Shown one piece after another: positions 1-7,395 of a stretch of 8,888 bases of DNA. The translations under genes and the position numbers were made by a program. The notes under the pieces were generated by a model. That model was not told where the DNA came from. It ran no database searches and saw only the letters and a program-made list of their open reading frames with translations. This stretch comes from Candidatus Zixiibacteriota bacterium. GTDB lineage: Bacteria; Zixibacteria; MSB-5A5; CAIYYT01. Location: assembly GCA_023134875.1 (NCBI GenBank), contig JAGLUH010000089.1:1-8888 (forward strand), in the 5' to 3' direction. Position 1 is the stretch's first letter; the number at the start of each line of letters is the position of its first letter.

Positions 1-691
1 TGATCTGCCGGATGATTTTGATGAACATGTCAATAGGATTCTCGATACGCTGCCGTCCCGCATAAATGAATACGAAGCGATCCTGACCGACAACCCGATC
101 TGGCGCCATCGGACGATGGGGGTGGGTGTAATCAGCAAAGATGATGTGATCAGGTCGGGTCTCACCGGCCCGCTGCTGCGTGCCTCCGGTGTCAAACATG
201 ATCTGCGCCAGGCGCGCCCCTATTCCAGTTATGACAAGTTCGACTTTGAGATACCGACTTCCGACATGTGCGATTGTTATGGCCGTTACCTGGTGCGGGT
301 GGCGGAGATGCGGCAATCGCTCAGGATCATGAGGCAGGCGCTGGACGGGATGCCGGAAGGGCGCTATCGGGCGCTGGCACCGGGAGTAGTGCTGCCCACC
401 AAGTATGAGACGACGCACTCGATGGAAGCGCTGATCTTTCATTTTAAGCTGATCACCGAAGGGTTCCATCCACCAGTGGGCGAGGTCTACCAGACGATTG
501 AAGCGCCCAAAGGTGAGCTTGGTTTCTATATCGTCTCCGACGGTTCGCCCCAGCCGCTGCGGATGCGGGTGCGACCGCCCAGTTTTGTCAATATCTCCGC
601 GTTGTCGAAGCTGGTAATGGGGCAGCTTATCGCTGATGTGATCGCCTGTATCGGTTCGGTTGACATCGTCCTGGGGGAGGTTGACCGATGA
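1..691 (+). CDS. nuoD: NADH:quinone oxidoreductase subunit D, 3' part (5' end outside window)
   Basis: This is the C-terminal 229 residues of NuoD, the 49-kDa-type subunit that forms the quinone-reduction site with NuoB and NuoH in the peripheral arm. The frame is open from base 2, so the first ATG at 116 is internal and the gene starts left of the window. Family hallmarks are the stretch from TGPLLRASG to DLRQARPY, RYLVRVAEMRQS, the SMEALIFHFKL-TEGFHPP segment, GEVYQTIEAPKGELGFY, RPPSFVNISAL and the C-terminal GSVDIVLGEVDR. The NiFe-hydrogenase-like metal ligands are absent, as expected in complex I. The quinone-contacting N-terminal half is not visible, so I cannot say whether the gene is a separate nuoD or a nuoCD fusion. 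Two usually conserved positions differ: CDCY replaces the common GDCY, and IFHFKL replaces IHHFKL. The stop overlaps the nuoE start by 4 bases (ATGA). Confidence 0.97.
   Translation, partial: DLPDDFDEHVNRILDTLPSRINEYEAILTDNPIWRHRTMGVGVISKDDVIRSGLTGPLLRASGVKHDLRQARPYSSYDKFDFEIPTSDMCDCYGRYLVRVAEMRQSLRIMRQALDGMPEGRYRALAPGVVLPTKYETTHSMEALIFHFKLITEGFHPPVGEVYQTIEAPKGELGFYIVSDGSPQPLRMRVRPPSFVNISALSKLVMGQLIADVIACIGSVDIVLGEVDR
673..680 (+). promoter_or_regulatory. Strong ribosome binding site for nuoE inside nuoD
   Basis: GGGGGAGG ends 7 bases before the nuoE ATG at 688. It lies within the last nuoD codons, those for the conserved Leu-Gly-Glu-Val, so one stretch both encodes a conserved NuoD tail and forms a near-consensus Shine-Dalgarno sequence. 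Direct sequence observation; the function is inferred from position. Confidence 0.85.
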
Positions 692-1176
692 TTCTTTCGC
701 CGCAAGCCAGGGAAAAGATTGTCGCCGCCGCGAAGCAGTATCCGCAGGTGAAATCGGCGATTCTGCCCGCCTTGCATGTAGCCAACGAAGAGCATGGCTA
801 TGTCTCCGACCAGATGTACCGGGAAATTGCTGATCTGCTCGATCTCAAGTGTGTCGATGTCGCCGCCGCCGCGTCGTTTTATACCTATTTCCCCAAGGCG
901 CCGCGCGGCAGGTATTATATCCAGGTCTGTCGCAATATCTCCTGCGCGCTCCTGGGGGCGAGGCATCTGAGCACCTATCTGCAGGAGAAGCTGGGGTTGA
1001 AGGAATTAGGTGAGACAACGCCCGATAATCTTTTCACCGTAGTGGAAGTTGAATGTCTCGGTAGTTGCACCACCGCGCCGATGATGCAGATCAATGACGA
1101 CTACTATGAGAACCTGACCAAGGAAAAAGTCGACCAGATTATCGCTGATTTGAAAAGCAGGGCACCGGGTAGATAG
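688..1176 (+). CDS. nuoE: NADH:quinone oxidoreductase subunit E (24-kDa type, [2Fe-2S])
   Basis: NuoE is a peripheral N-module subunit carrying the [2Fe-2S] cluster N1a, next to the FMN of NuoF; it is thought to accept an electron transiently. The protein has 162 residues, normal for the family. A helical N-terminal domain (about 1-75, with LHVANEEHGYVS and ASFYTYFPKAPRG) precedes a thioredoxin-like domain (about 76-160). The four cluster ligands are in the expected pattern: Cys81 and Cys86 in VCRNISC (C-x4-C), and Cys123 and Cys127 in ECLGSC (C-x3-C). The ATG overlaps the nuoD stop and is preceded by a strong Shine-Dalgarno sequence, so the start is well supported. nuoF follows after 2 bases. 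The same fold occurs in HoxE or HydA-type diaphorases, but the flanking nuoD and nuoH-L make complex I the clear assignment. Confidence 0.98.
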   Translation: MILSPQAREKIVAAAKQYPQVKSAILPALHVANEEHGYVSDQMYREIADLLDLKCVDVAAAASFYTYFPKAPRGRYYIQVCRNISCALLGARHLSTYLQEKLGLKELGETTPDNLFTVVEVECLGSCTTAPMMQINDDYYENLTKEKVDQIIADLKSRAPGR

Positions 1177-1178
1177 AG

Positions 1179-2462
1179 ATGCAGACAAAAATCCTGACCG
1201 AGTTTGTTACCGATCCCCAGCAACACCGGATTGAGACTGCCGTTTCGCGGGGCGCCTACCAGGCGTGGGAGAAAGTGGTCAGGGAGATAGCGCCCGATGA
1301 CCTGATTGAACTGGTCAAAAAGTCCGGTATCCGCGGACGGGGCGGCGCTGGCTTTCCTGCCGGTGTGAAGTGGGGCTTTGTGCCGCGCCAGTCGCCCAAG
1401 CCAAAATATCTTTGCTGCAATGCCGATGAATCGGAACCGGGCACCTGCAAGGATCGAGTGCTGCTGGAGAATGATCCCCACCGCGTAATCGAGGGCATGG
1501 CGATCTGTTCCTTTGCGATCGAATCGCACCAGGCGTTTGTCTACATTAGGGGTGAATTCGTCCTGGCCGCCCGACGGATGCAGGCGGCGATTGATGAAGC
1601 CTACCAGAGGGGCTATCTCGGTAAAAACATCTTCGGCAGCGGCTATGATCTCGACATGGTTGTCCATCGCGGTGGTGGCGCTTATATCTGCGGCGAAGAG
1701 ACGGCGCTGTTAAATTCCCTCGAAGGGGACAGAGGAGTGACACGGATAAGGCCGCCTTTCCCCGCAGTGGAAGGACTCTACGGCTGCCCGACGGTTGTCA
1801 ATAATGTCGAGACCTTATCCGCCCTGCCGTCGATTGTGAATAGGGGCGCCGACTGGTGGGCGCAGTTGGGTACTGAGAAATCGACCGGTACCAAGCTCTT
1901 TTCCTTGTCGGGGCATGTCAAGCGGCCAGGCAACTATGAAGTAGAGATGGGCTATTCGCTCAAAAACCTGATCTACGAAAAGGGCGGCGGTATCCTTGAC
2001 GACAAGAAGCTGAAAGTTGTTATCCCCGGCGGTTCCTCGACGCCGATGCTTACACCTGACAAAATCGACACTCCGCTCGATTTTGAGTCGGTGGTGACAG
2101 CCGGTTCGATGCTCGGTTCCGGCGCTGTGATTGTGATCCATGAAGAAACCTGCATCGTCTGGGTGACGGAACTGCTGGCGCATTTCTATGCCCATGAATC
2201 GTGCGGCAAGTGCACACCCTGCCGTGAGGGAACGCAGTGGATGTATGAGATCCTCCGCCGCATCGAACATGGCCGGGGCACTATGGAGGATATTGACACC
2301 CTGCTTGACCTGGCGGACAACATCGAGGGCAACACGATCTGCCCTCTGGGTGATGCCGCCGCCGTGCCGGTGATTTCGTCGATCAAGCAGTTCCGTGATG
2401 AGTACATTTATCATATCGAACATAAGAAATGTCTGGTAAAATCTGACTTTAGATTGAGATAG
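1179..2462 (+). CDS. nuoF: NADH:quinone oxidoreductase subunit F (51-kDa type, FMN, NADH binding)
   Basis: NuoF oxidises NADH at the tip of the peripheral arm. It binds NADH and FMN and carries the [4Fe-4S] cluster N3. At 427 residues it matches bacterial homologues. In order: the glycine-rich nucleotide loop GIRGRGGAGFPAGVKW (50-65); CNADESEPGTCKDR (80-93), part of the FMN/NADH pocket; GGGAYICGEETALLNSLEG (165-183), whose GEET glutamates belong to the NADH site; a SLBB-type beta-grasp region (about 240-320); and the C-terminal N3 domain with Cys342, Cys345 and Cys348 in SCGKCTPC plus Cys388 in TICPLGDAAA. All four ligands are present. Two residues in the loops differ from the commonest form (GFPA for GFPT, GGGAY for GAGAY); both changes are conservative. 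There is no good Shine-Dalgarno sequence before the ATG, which sits 2 bases after the nuoE stop, suggesting coupled translation. nuoG abuts directly. Confidence 0.98.
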   Translation: MQTKILTEFVTDPQQHRIETAVSRGAYQAWEKVVREIAPDDLIELVKKSGIRGRGGAGFPAGVKWGFVPRQSPKPKYLCCNADESEPGTCKDRVLLENDPHRVIEGMAICSFAIESHQAFVYIRGEFVLAARRMQAAIDEAYQRGYLGKNIFGSGYDLDMVVHRGGGAYICGEETALLNSLEGDRGVTRIRPPFPAVEGLYGCPTVVNNVETLSALPSIVNRGADWWAQLGTEKSTGTKLFSLSGHVKRPGNYEVEMGYSLKNLIYEKGGGILDDKKLKVVIPGGSSTPMLTPDKIDTPLDFESVVTAGSMLGSGAVIVIHEETCIVWVTELLAHFYAHESCGKCTPCREGTQWMYEILRRIEHGRGTMEDIDTLLDLADNIEGNTICPLGDAAAVPVISSIKQFRDEYIYHIEHKKCLVKSDFRLR

Positions 2463-5057
2463 ATGGCTGATTTTGAAATAACTATAGATGGACAGCAAGT
2501 GCCGGTAACCAAAGGTCAGACGGTGCTGGAAGCGGCGCAGGCGGTTGGTATCGAGATTCCGCATTTTTGCTGGCATCGCCACTTAGTGCCGGTGGGCGCC
2601 TGTCGTATCTGTCTGGTCGAGATCGAGAAGTTCCCCAAGCTGCAACCGGCGTGCGCTACTGTCGCCGGTGAGGGTATGGTGGTGCATACCGACTCACCCC
2701 AGGTGATCAAGGCGCGGCAGGGCGTCCTCGAATTTCTTCTCGCCAATCATCCTCTTGATTGTCCCACCTGCGACCAGGGTGGGGAATGCGAACTGCAGGA
2801 TGTCGCTTTCAAATATGGCCTCGACTACAGCCGTCACCAGGAGCCGAAACATCGGTTTCTCGTTGGTCCTGAGTCCACTTTCGACGACCTGCGCATCGGG
2901 CCGGAGATCATTCGCAGCCAGAATCGCTGTATCCATTGCTATCGCTGTGTCCGGCTGGTCAATGAAGCTTTCATGGAGGATGACCTGGGCGCTTACCAGC
3001 GGGGATGTCATACCGAGATCAAACCGCCGCCGGGTGGGGAGATCAGGAATCTCTACTCCGGCAACCTGGTGCAGAACTGTCCGGTGGGCGCGCTGACCAG
3101 CAGCGACTGGCGTTACCAGGTGAGAGTGTGGTTGACTAAGCAGGCGCAGGTGATCTGTCCCCACTGTCCCGACGGCTGCAATCTGAAACTGTGGACATAT
3201 CACAACCGGATACTGCGCGCTACCGCCGCCGGCAATGATTTCGTCAATGACGGTTTTATCTGCGATGTCGGGCGTTACGGTTACCAGTTTGCCACCAGCC
3301 CCGATCGGATCAAGCAACCGATGATCCGGAAAGCGGGCGAGTTGGTGGAGGCTACCTGGACGGAAGCGCTGGAATATATCAAATCCCAGACCAATACCCT
3401 CAAGTCTAAGCTGTCCGGTTCCGGTTTCTTCGGTCTGGTGGGTGAAAGCAGCACTAACGAAGAGATTTATGCCTTTGGTCGCCTGCTGCGGCGGGTCATC
3501 GGCACCAACAATATCGATCACCGTCTCGGTCGCAAGCGTAAGCTCTCCCTCGGACGCCAGGTTGTCGAGCGCGGTATCGGCAGTGACACGATTGAATACG
3601 CCGATATCGAAAAGGCTGATGTCATCCTGGTCATCGGCTCTGATCTGCACGCGGAAAACCCGATTACGGCGCTGCGAGTGAAGAAAGCAATCAGGCAACA
3701 TGGCGCCCGACTGATCCTGGCCAATCCGCGACCGACGCCGTTGGGCATACGTGCGGCGCAGGTCGAGGTAATCTACAAACCGGCCACTGAAGTTATGTTT
3801 CTCCTCGGCCTGATCGCTGCTCTGATCAGTGAAGCCGGCAAAAAACCTGAGGCGATTGACCTTGAGGCATCGCCAATCGAAGAGTTCCGGAGCAAGCATG
3901 AATCCTCTGGTCAGGCGGCGGCAATCTGCGGCGTCGCGGCGGCGACGCTGGAGAAAATCGCCGCAACCTTAAGTAACGCTGAGAATATCGTTATCCTTAC
4001 CGGTCGCGAGGTGGAGCAGCATCCCTACCGTGACAGTATTTACTTAGCGATTGGCAACCTGCAGAGCCTTTGCCGCTCTGCTTGCTTTGCACCCATGCCG
4101 ACCGACAGCAACAGCCGCGGTGCGAGCCTGTTCGGCGCCGAGCCTGACCTTTTACCCGGTGGGGTGTCGGTGGATGATAAGGCCGGATACGAGGACACCT
4201 GGAAGGGACCGATTTCTGAGATGGTGGGCAAGGATACGATTGGAATCCTTGATGCCATCGCCGAGGATGAAATCGAATGTGGATTTATTTTCAACACCGA
4301 TCCGATTCGAGTCTTCCCTGACGGCAACCAGGTCAAGTCGATTCTGGAAGGGCTGAAGCTGCTGGTAGTGATCGACAGTTTTATGAACGATACCGCTCGG
4401 ATAGCCGATGTGATCCTGCCGTTGTCCAGTTCTCTTGAGACTGAGGGCACGGTGGTGAACTGGGAAGGTCGGTTGCAGTATTCGCAGGCGGCGATCGCGC
4501 CCCTGTTCGAATCGAAGCCGGGCTGTGAAATTATCGAGTTGCTGGCCGATCATCTCGGTGTCAAGTTCAACCAGCCGACGCCGACGGACGTCTACCGGGA
4601 AATGATCCAGTTCCTGAATGGTGAGATGCCGGCCCAGACGCAAGCTATCGGTCGGGAGGGAGTCCTGATCAAATCCACAGAAAAGAAAGCGGTTCCCGAT
4701 TTGGCGGATATCAAGTATACTCCCTACTCTGAAGATAACCAGTATCCTTTTGTGTTGCTGGTTGGCAATGCCGATCACCATCGGGGTACGCTGTCGGAAA
4801 AGAACGATTCCCTGATGAAATTCACCAGCGAGCCGTTTGTCGGTATCAACGCCGCCGAGGCGGACAAGCTGATTGTCGCCAATGGTGATCTGGTGCGGGT
4901 GGAGTCCCGCTACGGCAAAGTGGTCGGCAAGGTTACGATCCTAAAAGGTTTTGCCGACGGGCAGGTGTTGGTGCCGGATAATTTCATTGAATTATGTCCC
5001 AATCTGCTGATGGGACGCCAGGAAAAGGTTGATCTGGTTAAGTTAACAAAGATGTAA
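2463..5057 (+). CDS. nuoG: NADH:quinone oxidoreductase subunit G (75-kDa type, Fe-S electron wire)
   Basis: NuoG carries electrons from NuoF towards NuoI. The 864-residue protein lies between Thermus Nqo3 and E. coli NuoG in length. Domains in order: plant-type [2Fe-2S] ferredoxin, cluster N1b, with Cys36, Cys47, Cys50 and Cys64; the His-Cys3 [4Fe-4S] cluster N5 with His96, Cys100, Cys103 and Cys109; cluster N4 with Cys156, Cys159, Cys162 and Cys206; the molybdopterin-oxidoreductase Fe4S4 domain with Cys232, Cys235, Cys239 and Cys267, which are ligands for the off-path cluster N7; a molybdopterin-oxidoreductase-like domain (about 285-690); and a C-terminal molydopterin-binding-like domain (about 760-845). 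The last two are relics with no cofactor in complex I. The ATG is directly adjacent to the nuoF stop and has no clear Shine-Dalgarno sequence. Formate dehydrogenase subunits share domains, but the gene order excludes that reading. Confidence 0.98.
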   Translation: MADFEITIDGQQVPVTKGQTVLEAAQAVGIEIPHFCWHRHLVPVGACRICLVEIEKFPKLQPACATVAGEGMVVHTDSPQVIKARQGVLEFLLANHPLDCPTCDQGGECELQDVAFKYGLDYSRHQEPKHRFLVGPESTFDDLRIGPEIIRSQNRCIHCYRCVRLVNEAFMEDDLGAYQRGCHTEIKPPPGGEIRNLYSGNLVQNCPVGALTSSDWRYQVRVWLTKQAQVICPHCPDGCNLKLWTYHNRILRATAAGNDFVNDGFICDVGRYGYQFATSPDRIKQPMIRKAGELVEATWTEALEYIKSQTNTLKSKLSGSGFFGLVGESSTNEEIYAFGRLLRRVIGTNNIDHRLGRKRKLSLGRQVVERGIGSDTIEYADIEKADVILVIGSDLHAENPITALRVKKAIRQHGARLILANPRPTPLGIRAAQVEVIYKPATEVMFLLGLIAALISEAGKKPEAIDLEASPIEEFRSKHESSGQAAAICGVAAATLEKIAATLSNAENIVILTGREVEQHPYRDSIYLAIGNLQSLCRSACFAPMPTDSNSRGASLFGAEPDLLPGGVSVDDKAGYEDTWKGPISEMVGKDTIGILDAIAEDEIECGFIFNTDPIRVFPDGNQVKSILEGLKLLVVIDSFMNDTARIADVILPLSSSLETEGTVVNWEGRLQYSQAAIAPLFESKPGCEIIELLADHLGVKFNQPTPTDVYREMIQFLNGEMPAQTQAIGREGVLIKSTEKKAVPDLADIKYTPYSEDNQYPFVLLVGNADHHRGTLSEKNDSLMKFTSEPFVGINAAEADKLIVANGDLVRVESRYGKVVGKVTILKGFADGQVLVPDNFIELCPNLLMGRQEKVDLVKLTKM

Positions 5058-5058
5058 G

Positions 5059-6042
5059 ATGCTTGAGTTTGCCGTCATAACCGCAATCAAGTCACTGGTG
5101 GTCATCACCGTGCTGCTGATGGCCTGTGCCTGGTCGACGTACCTGGAACGCAAGCTCGTGGCTTTTTTCCAGACCCGCATTGGCCCGGCAGTGGCAGGGC
5201 CGTACGGGCTGTTGCAGCCGATTGCTGATATGTTCAAGCTGCTCTTCAAGGAGGATATCGTTCCCGGCCAGGCGCATAAGACGATCTACCTGCTGGCGCC
5301 GCTGCTGGCGTTCATTCCTGCCGTGATTCCGATAGCAGTGGTGCCGTTCGGCGACACGATCACACTGTTTGGCCGTGAGATTGACTTGGTGATCTCCGAT
5401 TTCAATCTGGGTATTCTGCTGGTGTTTGCGATAACCTCGCTGGGTGTTTATGGTTTGATGATGGCGGGATGGGCGTCCAATAGCAAGTACTCGCTCTTGG
5501 GGGGCCTGCGTTCCGCGGCGCAGATGATCTCCTATGAGATCGGCCTGGGGCTGTCGGTAATCGGTGTCCTGCTGTTGGGAGGTACGGTGAGCCTGGTGGA
5601 AATTGTCGAACAACAGGACTCAATACTCAACTGGTTTGTCATTCGTCAGCCGGTGGGGTTCTTACTCTACATAGTCTGTGCCATCGCTGAAACCAACCGC
5701 ATTCCTTTCGATCTGCCGGAGGCGGAAGCGGAACTGGTGGCGGGCTATCATACCGAGTATTCGTCGATGCGTTTCGGGCTTTTCTTCGTGGGTGAGTATG
5801 CCAACATGCTGACCGTATCGGCGATTGCGACAACGCTCTTTTTCGGTGGTTGGCAGGGACCGTTCCTGCCACCGATAGTCTGGTTCTGTATTAAGGTGTT
5901 CGCCTTTATGTTTTTCTATATCTGGCTAAGGGCTAGTCTGCCCCGCCTGCGGTACGACCAGTTGATGAAGTTCGGTTGGTATGTGATCATTCCCCTGGCG
6001 CTGGCCAATATCCTGGTGACGGCGGCGATAGCGCTGCTTTAG
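5059..6042 (+). CDS. nuoH: NADH:quinone oxidoreductase subunit H (ND1 type)
   Basis: NuoH is the membrane subunit that holds the quinone tunnel under NuoB/NuoD and links quinone reduction to the proton channels. It has 327 residues and about eight hydrophobic helices. Landmarks are WSTYLERKLVAFFQTRIGP (25-43), GLLQPIADMFKLLFKEDIVP (50-69, signature 1), SLLGGLRSAAQMISYEIGL (145-163, with Glu160), ETNRIPFDLPEAEAELVAGY (211-230, signature 2 and acidic loop), EYSSMRFGLFFVGEYANM (233-250) and the C-terminal RASLPRLRYDQLMKFGW (291-307). Acidic residues of the E-channel loop (Glu211, Asp218, Glu221, Glu223, Glu225) are all present. The first loop reads GPAVAGP where most homologues have Asn after GP. 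The ATG is one base after the nuoG stop, with only a weak Shine-Dalgarno sequence; coupling is likely. Confidence 0.98.
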   Translation: MLEFAVITAIKSLVVITVLLMACAWSTYLERKLVAFFQTRIGPAVAGPYGLLQPIADMFKLLFKEDIVPGQAHKTIYLLAPLLAFIPAVIPIAVVPFGDTITLFGREIDLVISDFNLGILLVFAITSLGVYGLMMAGWASNSKYSLLGGLRSAAQMISYEIGLGLSVIGVLLLGGTVSLVEIVEQQDSILNWFVIRQPVGFLLYIVCAIAETNRIPFDLPEAEAELVAGYHTEYSSMRFGLFFVGEYANMLTVSAIATTLFFGGWQGPFLPPIVWFCIKVFAFMFFYIWLRASLPRLRYDQLMKFGWYVIIPLALANILVTAAIALL

Positions 6043-6046
6043 GAGG
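6041..6046 (+). promoter_or_regulatory. Consensus Shine-Dalgarno AGGAGG deciding the nuoI TTG start
   Basis: AGGAGG begins inside the nuoH stop codon (TAG at 6040-6042) and ends 5 bases before TTG at 6052. An ATG at 6048 is only one base away, which is too close for normal initiation, and it reads into a stop after three codons. The spacing therefore supports the TTG as the nuoI start. Confidence 0.85.
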
Positions 6047-6051
6047 TATGC

Positions 6052-6576
6052 TTGTTTAGACTGCTCAAACAGGTGTTTATCTCGATTCCAATCGGGATGT
6101 TTACCGTTTTCAAGCAGCTTTTCCGCAAGCCGACGACGGTCAAGTATCCTTTTGTCAAGTCGAAGATGATGCCGCGCTATCGGGGTCTGCATTTCCTGGA
6201 ACGCTACGAAGATGGCACGGAACGCTGTGTCTGCTGCGGACTGTGCGCTGCCTCCTGTCCGGCGGATGCCATCTACATGGAACCGGCGGAAAACGAAAGA
6301 GGGGAACGATACGCCCGCGTATATGAGATCAATGAACTGCGCTGTATCTTTTGCGGCTTCTGCCAGGAAGCTTGCCCCGAGGAGGCGATCTTTCTGGGCA
6401 AAGAATATGAGTTTGCCGACGATGAGCGCGACAAGTTTACCTATAGTAAAGATGACCTGCTGGTGAAGTGGCCACGCGAAAAACCCTCGCCGATCAAGTT
6501 CCTGCGTCCCCGGCGACGGGTGCACTGGGAAGAGGAAACCGGTAGGGTCGACTTAGTGGAGGATAGTCAAGAATAA
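6052..6576 (+). CDS. nuoI: NADH:quinone oxidoreductase subunit I (23-kDa type, 2x[4Fe-4S]), TTG start
   Basis: NuoI passes electrons from NuoG to the terminal cluster N2 through [4Fe-4S] clusters N6a and N6b, lying along NuoH and NuoD. It has 174 residues. An amphipathic N-terminal segment (about 1-30) is followed by RGLHFLERYEDGTERC, then two 8Fe ferredoxin motifs: Cys59, Cys62, Cys65 and Cys69 (C-x2-C-x2-C-x3-CP), and Cys98, Cys101, Cys104 and Cys108. Cys61 is an extra cysteine that also occurs in many relatives. The C-terminal tail (about 140-174) is charged. The start chosen is TTG at 6052, because a perfect AGGAGG lies 5 bases upstream and the encoded MFRLLKQVF begins the usual N-terminal helix. 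The next in-frame ATG, codon 16 at 6097, would remove part of that helix and has no comparable ribosome site. It is the only non-ATG start visible in the window. Confidence 0.96.
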   Translation: MFRLLKQVFISIPIGMFTVFKQLFRKPTTVKYPFVKSKMMPRYRGLHFLERYEDGTERCVCCGLCAASCPADAIYMEPAENERGERYARVYEINELRCIFCGFCQEACPEEAIFLGKEYEFADDERDKFTYSKDDLLVKWPREKPSPIKFLRPRRRVHWEEETGRVDLVEDSQE

Positions 6577-6580
6577 ACCG

Positions 6581-7081
6581 ATGGAACTGGCGATTTTCCT
6601 GATCAGCGCGCTGGTGGCGATTGCCGCCGCCTTCCTGGTGGTGATTCAGCGCAACCCGATCGCGGCGGTGATGTATCTCGTCACTGCGTTTGTCGCCCAG
6701 GCAGTGCTGTTTATTCAACTTAATGCCGCTTTCATCGCCGTTTTGCAGATCATAGTCTATGCCGGCGCTATCATGGTGCTTTTTCTCTTTGTAATCATGC
6801 TCTTGAACCTGCGGCGCGAAGAGTACGGTAAGGATATCAGGCTCAAATTCAAGCCCATAGTCGTTGCCCTGGGGATCGTGCTGCTGGTGGAGGCAGTGGT
6901 GGCGATTCAGGCGGCGAGTATGTCCGCTCATGGTGACGGGTCTTTACCTGAGATGTTCGGTTCGATTCAGTCAGTAGGGAAGTTGCTCTTTACTGATTAC
7001 CTTTATCCCTTTGAACTAACCTCGGTGCTGCTATTGGTGGCGGTTCTGGGCGCGGTCGTAATGGCCAAAAGGAAGTTGTAG
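6581..7081 (+). CDS. nuoJ: NADH:quinone oxidoreductase subunit J (ND6 type)
   Basis: NuoJ is a small membrane subunit between NuoH and NuoK. Its third helix changes between straight and pi-bulged forms in the mechanism known from other complexes. The 166-residue protein has five predicted hydrophobic helices at about 3-22, 27-47, 52-75, 91-112 and 142-162. The family motif [17 protein letters not shown] is at 60-76, and the C-terminal segment [20 protein letters not shown] (133-152) is typical. The short periplasmic or cytoplasmic loop at about 113-130 is the variable part. The ATG is 4 bases after the nuoI stop. A GGAGG lies 18 bases upstream inside nuoI, longer than the usual spacing, so translation is probably coupled. 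Confidence 0.96.
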   Translation: MELAIFLISALVAIAAAFLVVIQRNPIAAVMYLVTAFVAQAVLFIQLNAAFIAVLQIIVYAGAIMVLFLFVIMLLNLRREEYGKDIRLKFKPIVVALGIVLLVEAVVAIQAASMSAHGDGSLPEMFGSIQSVGKLLFTDYLYPFELTSVLLLVAVLGAVVMAKRKL

Positions 7082-7088
7082 GCAGGAT

Positions 7089-7391
7089 ATGATACCATTG
7101 GAATACTACCTGGCTGTCGCCAGCGTGATTTTTGTGATCGGCGTAACCGGTGTTATCATCGCCCGAAACATAATTATCATCTTCATGTCAATCGAACTGA
7201 TGCTCAATGCCGGCAATCTCACCTTGATCGCCTTCTCCCGCTCTCTGAGCGGCATGGATGGTCATATTATGGTGTTTATGGTGATGACGGTAGCGGCGGC
7301 GGAAGCGGCGGTCGGACTGGCGATCATCATTGCTCTCTTCCGTCATCGCGACAGCGCCAATATCGACGAGGTCAACCTGCTGAAGTGGTAA
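7089..7391 (+). CDS. nuoK: NADH:quinone oxidoreductase subunit K (ND4L type)
   Basis: NuoK is a three-helix membrane subunit that forms part of the proton channel between NuoH/NuoJ and the antiporter-like subunits. It has exactly 100 residues, as in E. coli. The two buried glutamates essential for pumping in E. coli are at the same numbers: Glu36 in [10 protein letters not shown] (helix 2) and Glu72 in [12 protein letters not shown] (helix 3). The C-terminus ends [11 protein letters not shown], also typical. The ATG is 7 bases after the nuoJ stop. GGCAGG at 7081-7086 is only 2 bases from it and AAAGGAAG is further upstream, so no ideally spaced Shine-Dalgarno sequence is visible. No alternative start is needed, since the length fits. 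Confidence 0.97.
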   Translation: MIPLEYYLAVASVIFVIGVTGVIIARNIIIIFMSIELMLNAGNLTLIAFSRSLSGMDGHIMVFMVMTVAAAEAAVGLAIIIALFRHRDSANIDEVNLLKW

Positions 7392-7395
7392 TACT

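Noticed and set aside
1815..2582. A 255-codon minus-strand open frame spanning the nuoF/nuoG junction
   Set aside because: It is antisense to two conserved genes, has no family motif and depends on the absence of stops caused by the codon bias of the + strand genes.
2694..3899. A 401-codon open frame on the minus strand opposite nuoG
   Set aside because: It lies entirely antisense to a well-conserved nuoG, has no recognisable domain and has the Arg/Asp/Gln-rich composition of a codon-bias shadow. No ribosome site or separate context supports it.
688..5057. nuoE-nuoF-nuoG as the diaphorase part of an NAD-linked hydrogenase or formate dehydrogenase
   Set aside because: The same domains occur in those enzymes, but nuoD directly upstream and nuoH-nuoL directly downstream, in canonical order, fix the assignment as complex I.
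6048..6059. ATG at 6048 as the nuoI start
   Set aside because: It is out of frame with nuoI and stops after three codons. It is kept only as a possible decoy or leader in the findings.
6229..6237. Extra Cys61 in NuoI as an unusual cluster ligand
   Set aside because: The C-V-C-C-G-L-C arrangement is common in bacterial NuoI, and the regular C-x2-C-x2-C-x3-C pattern is already complete without it.
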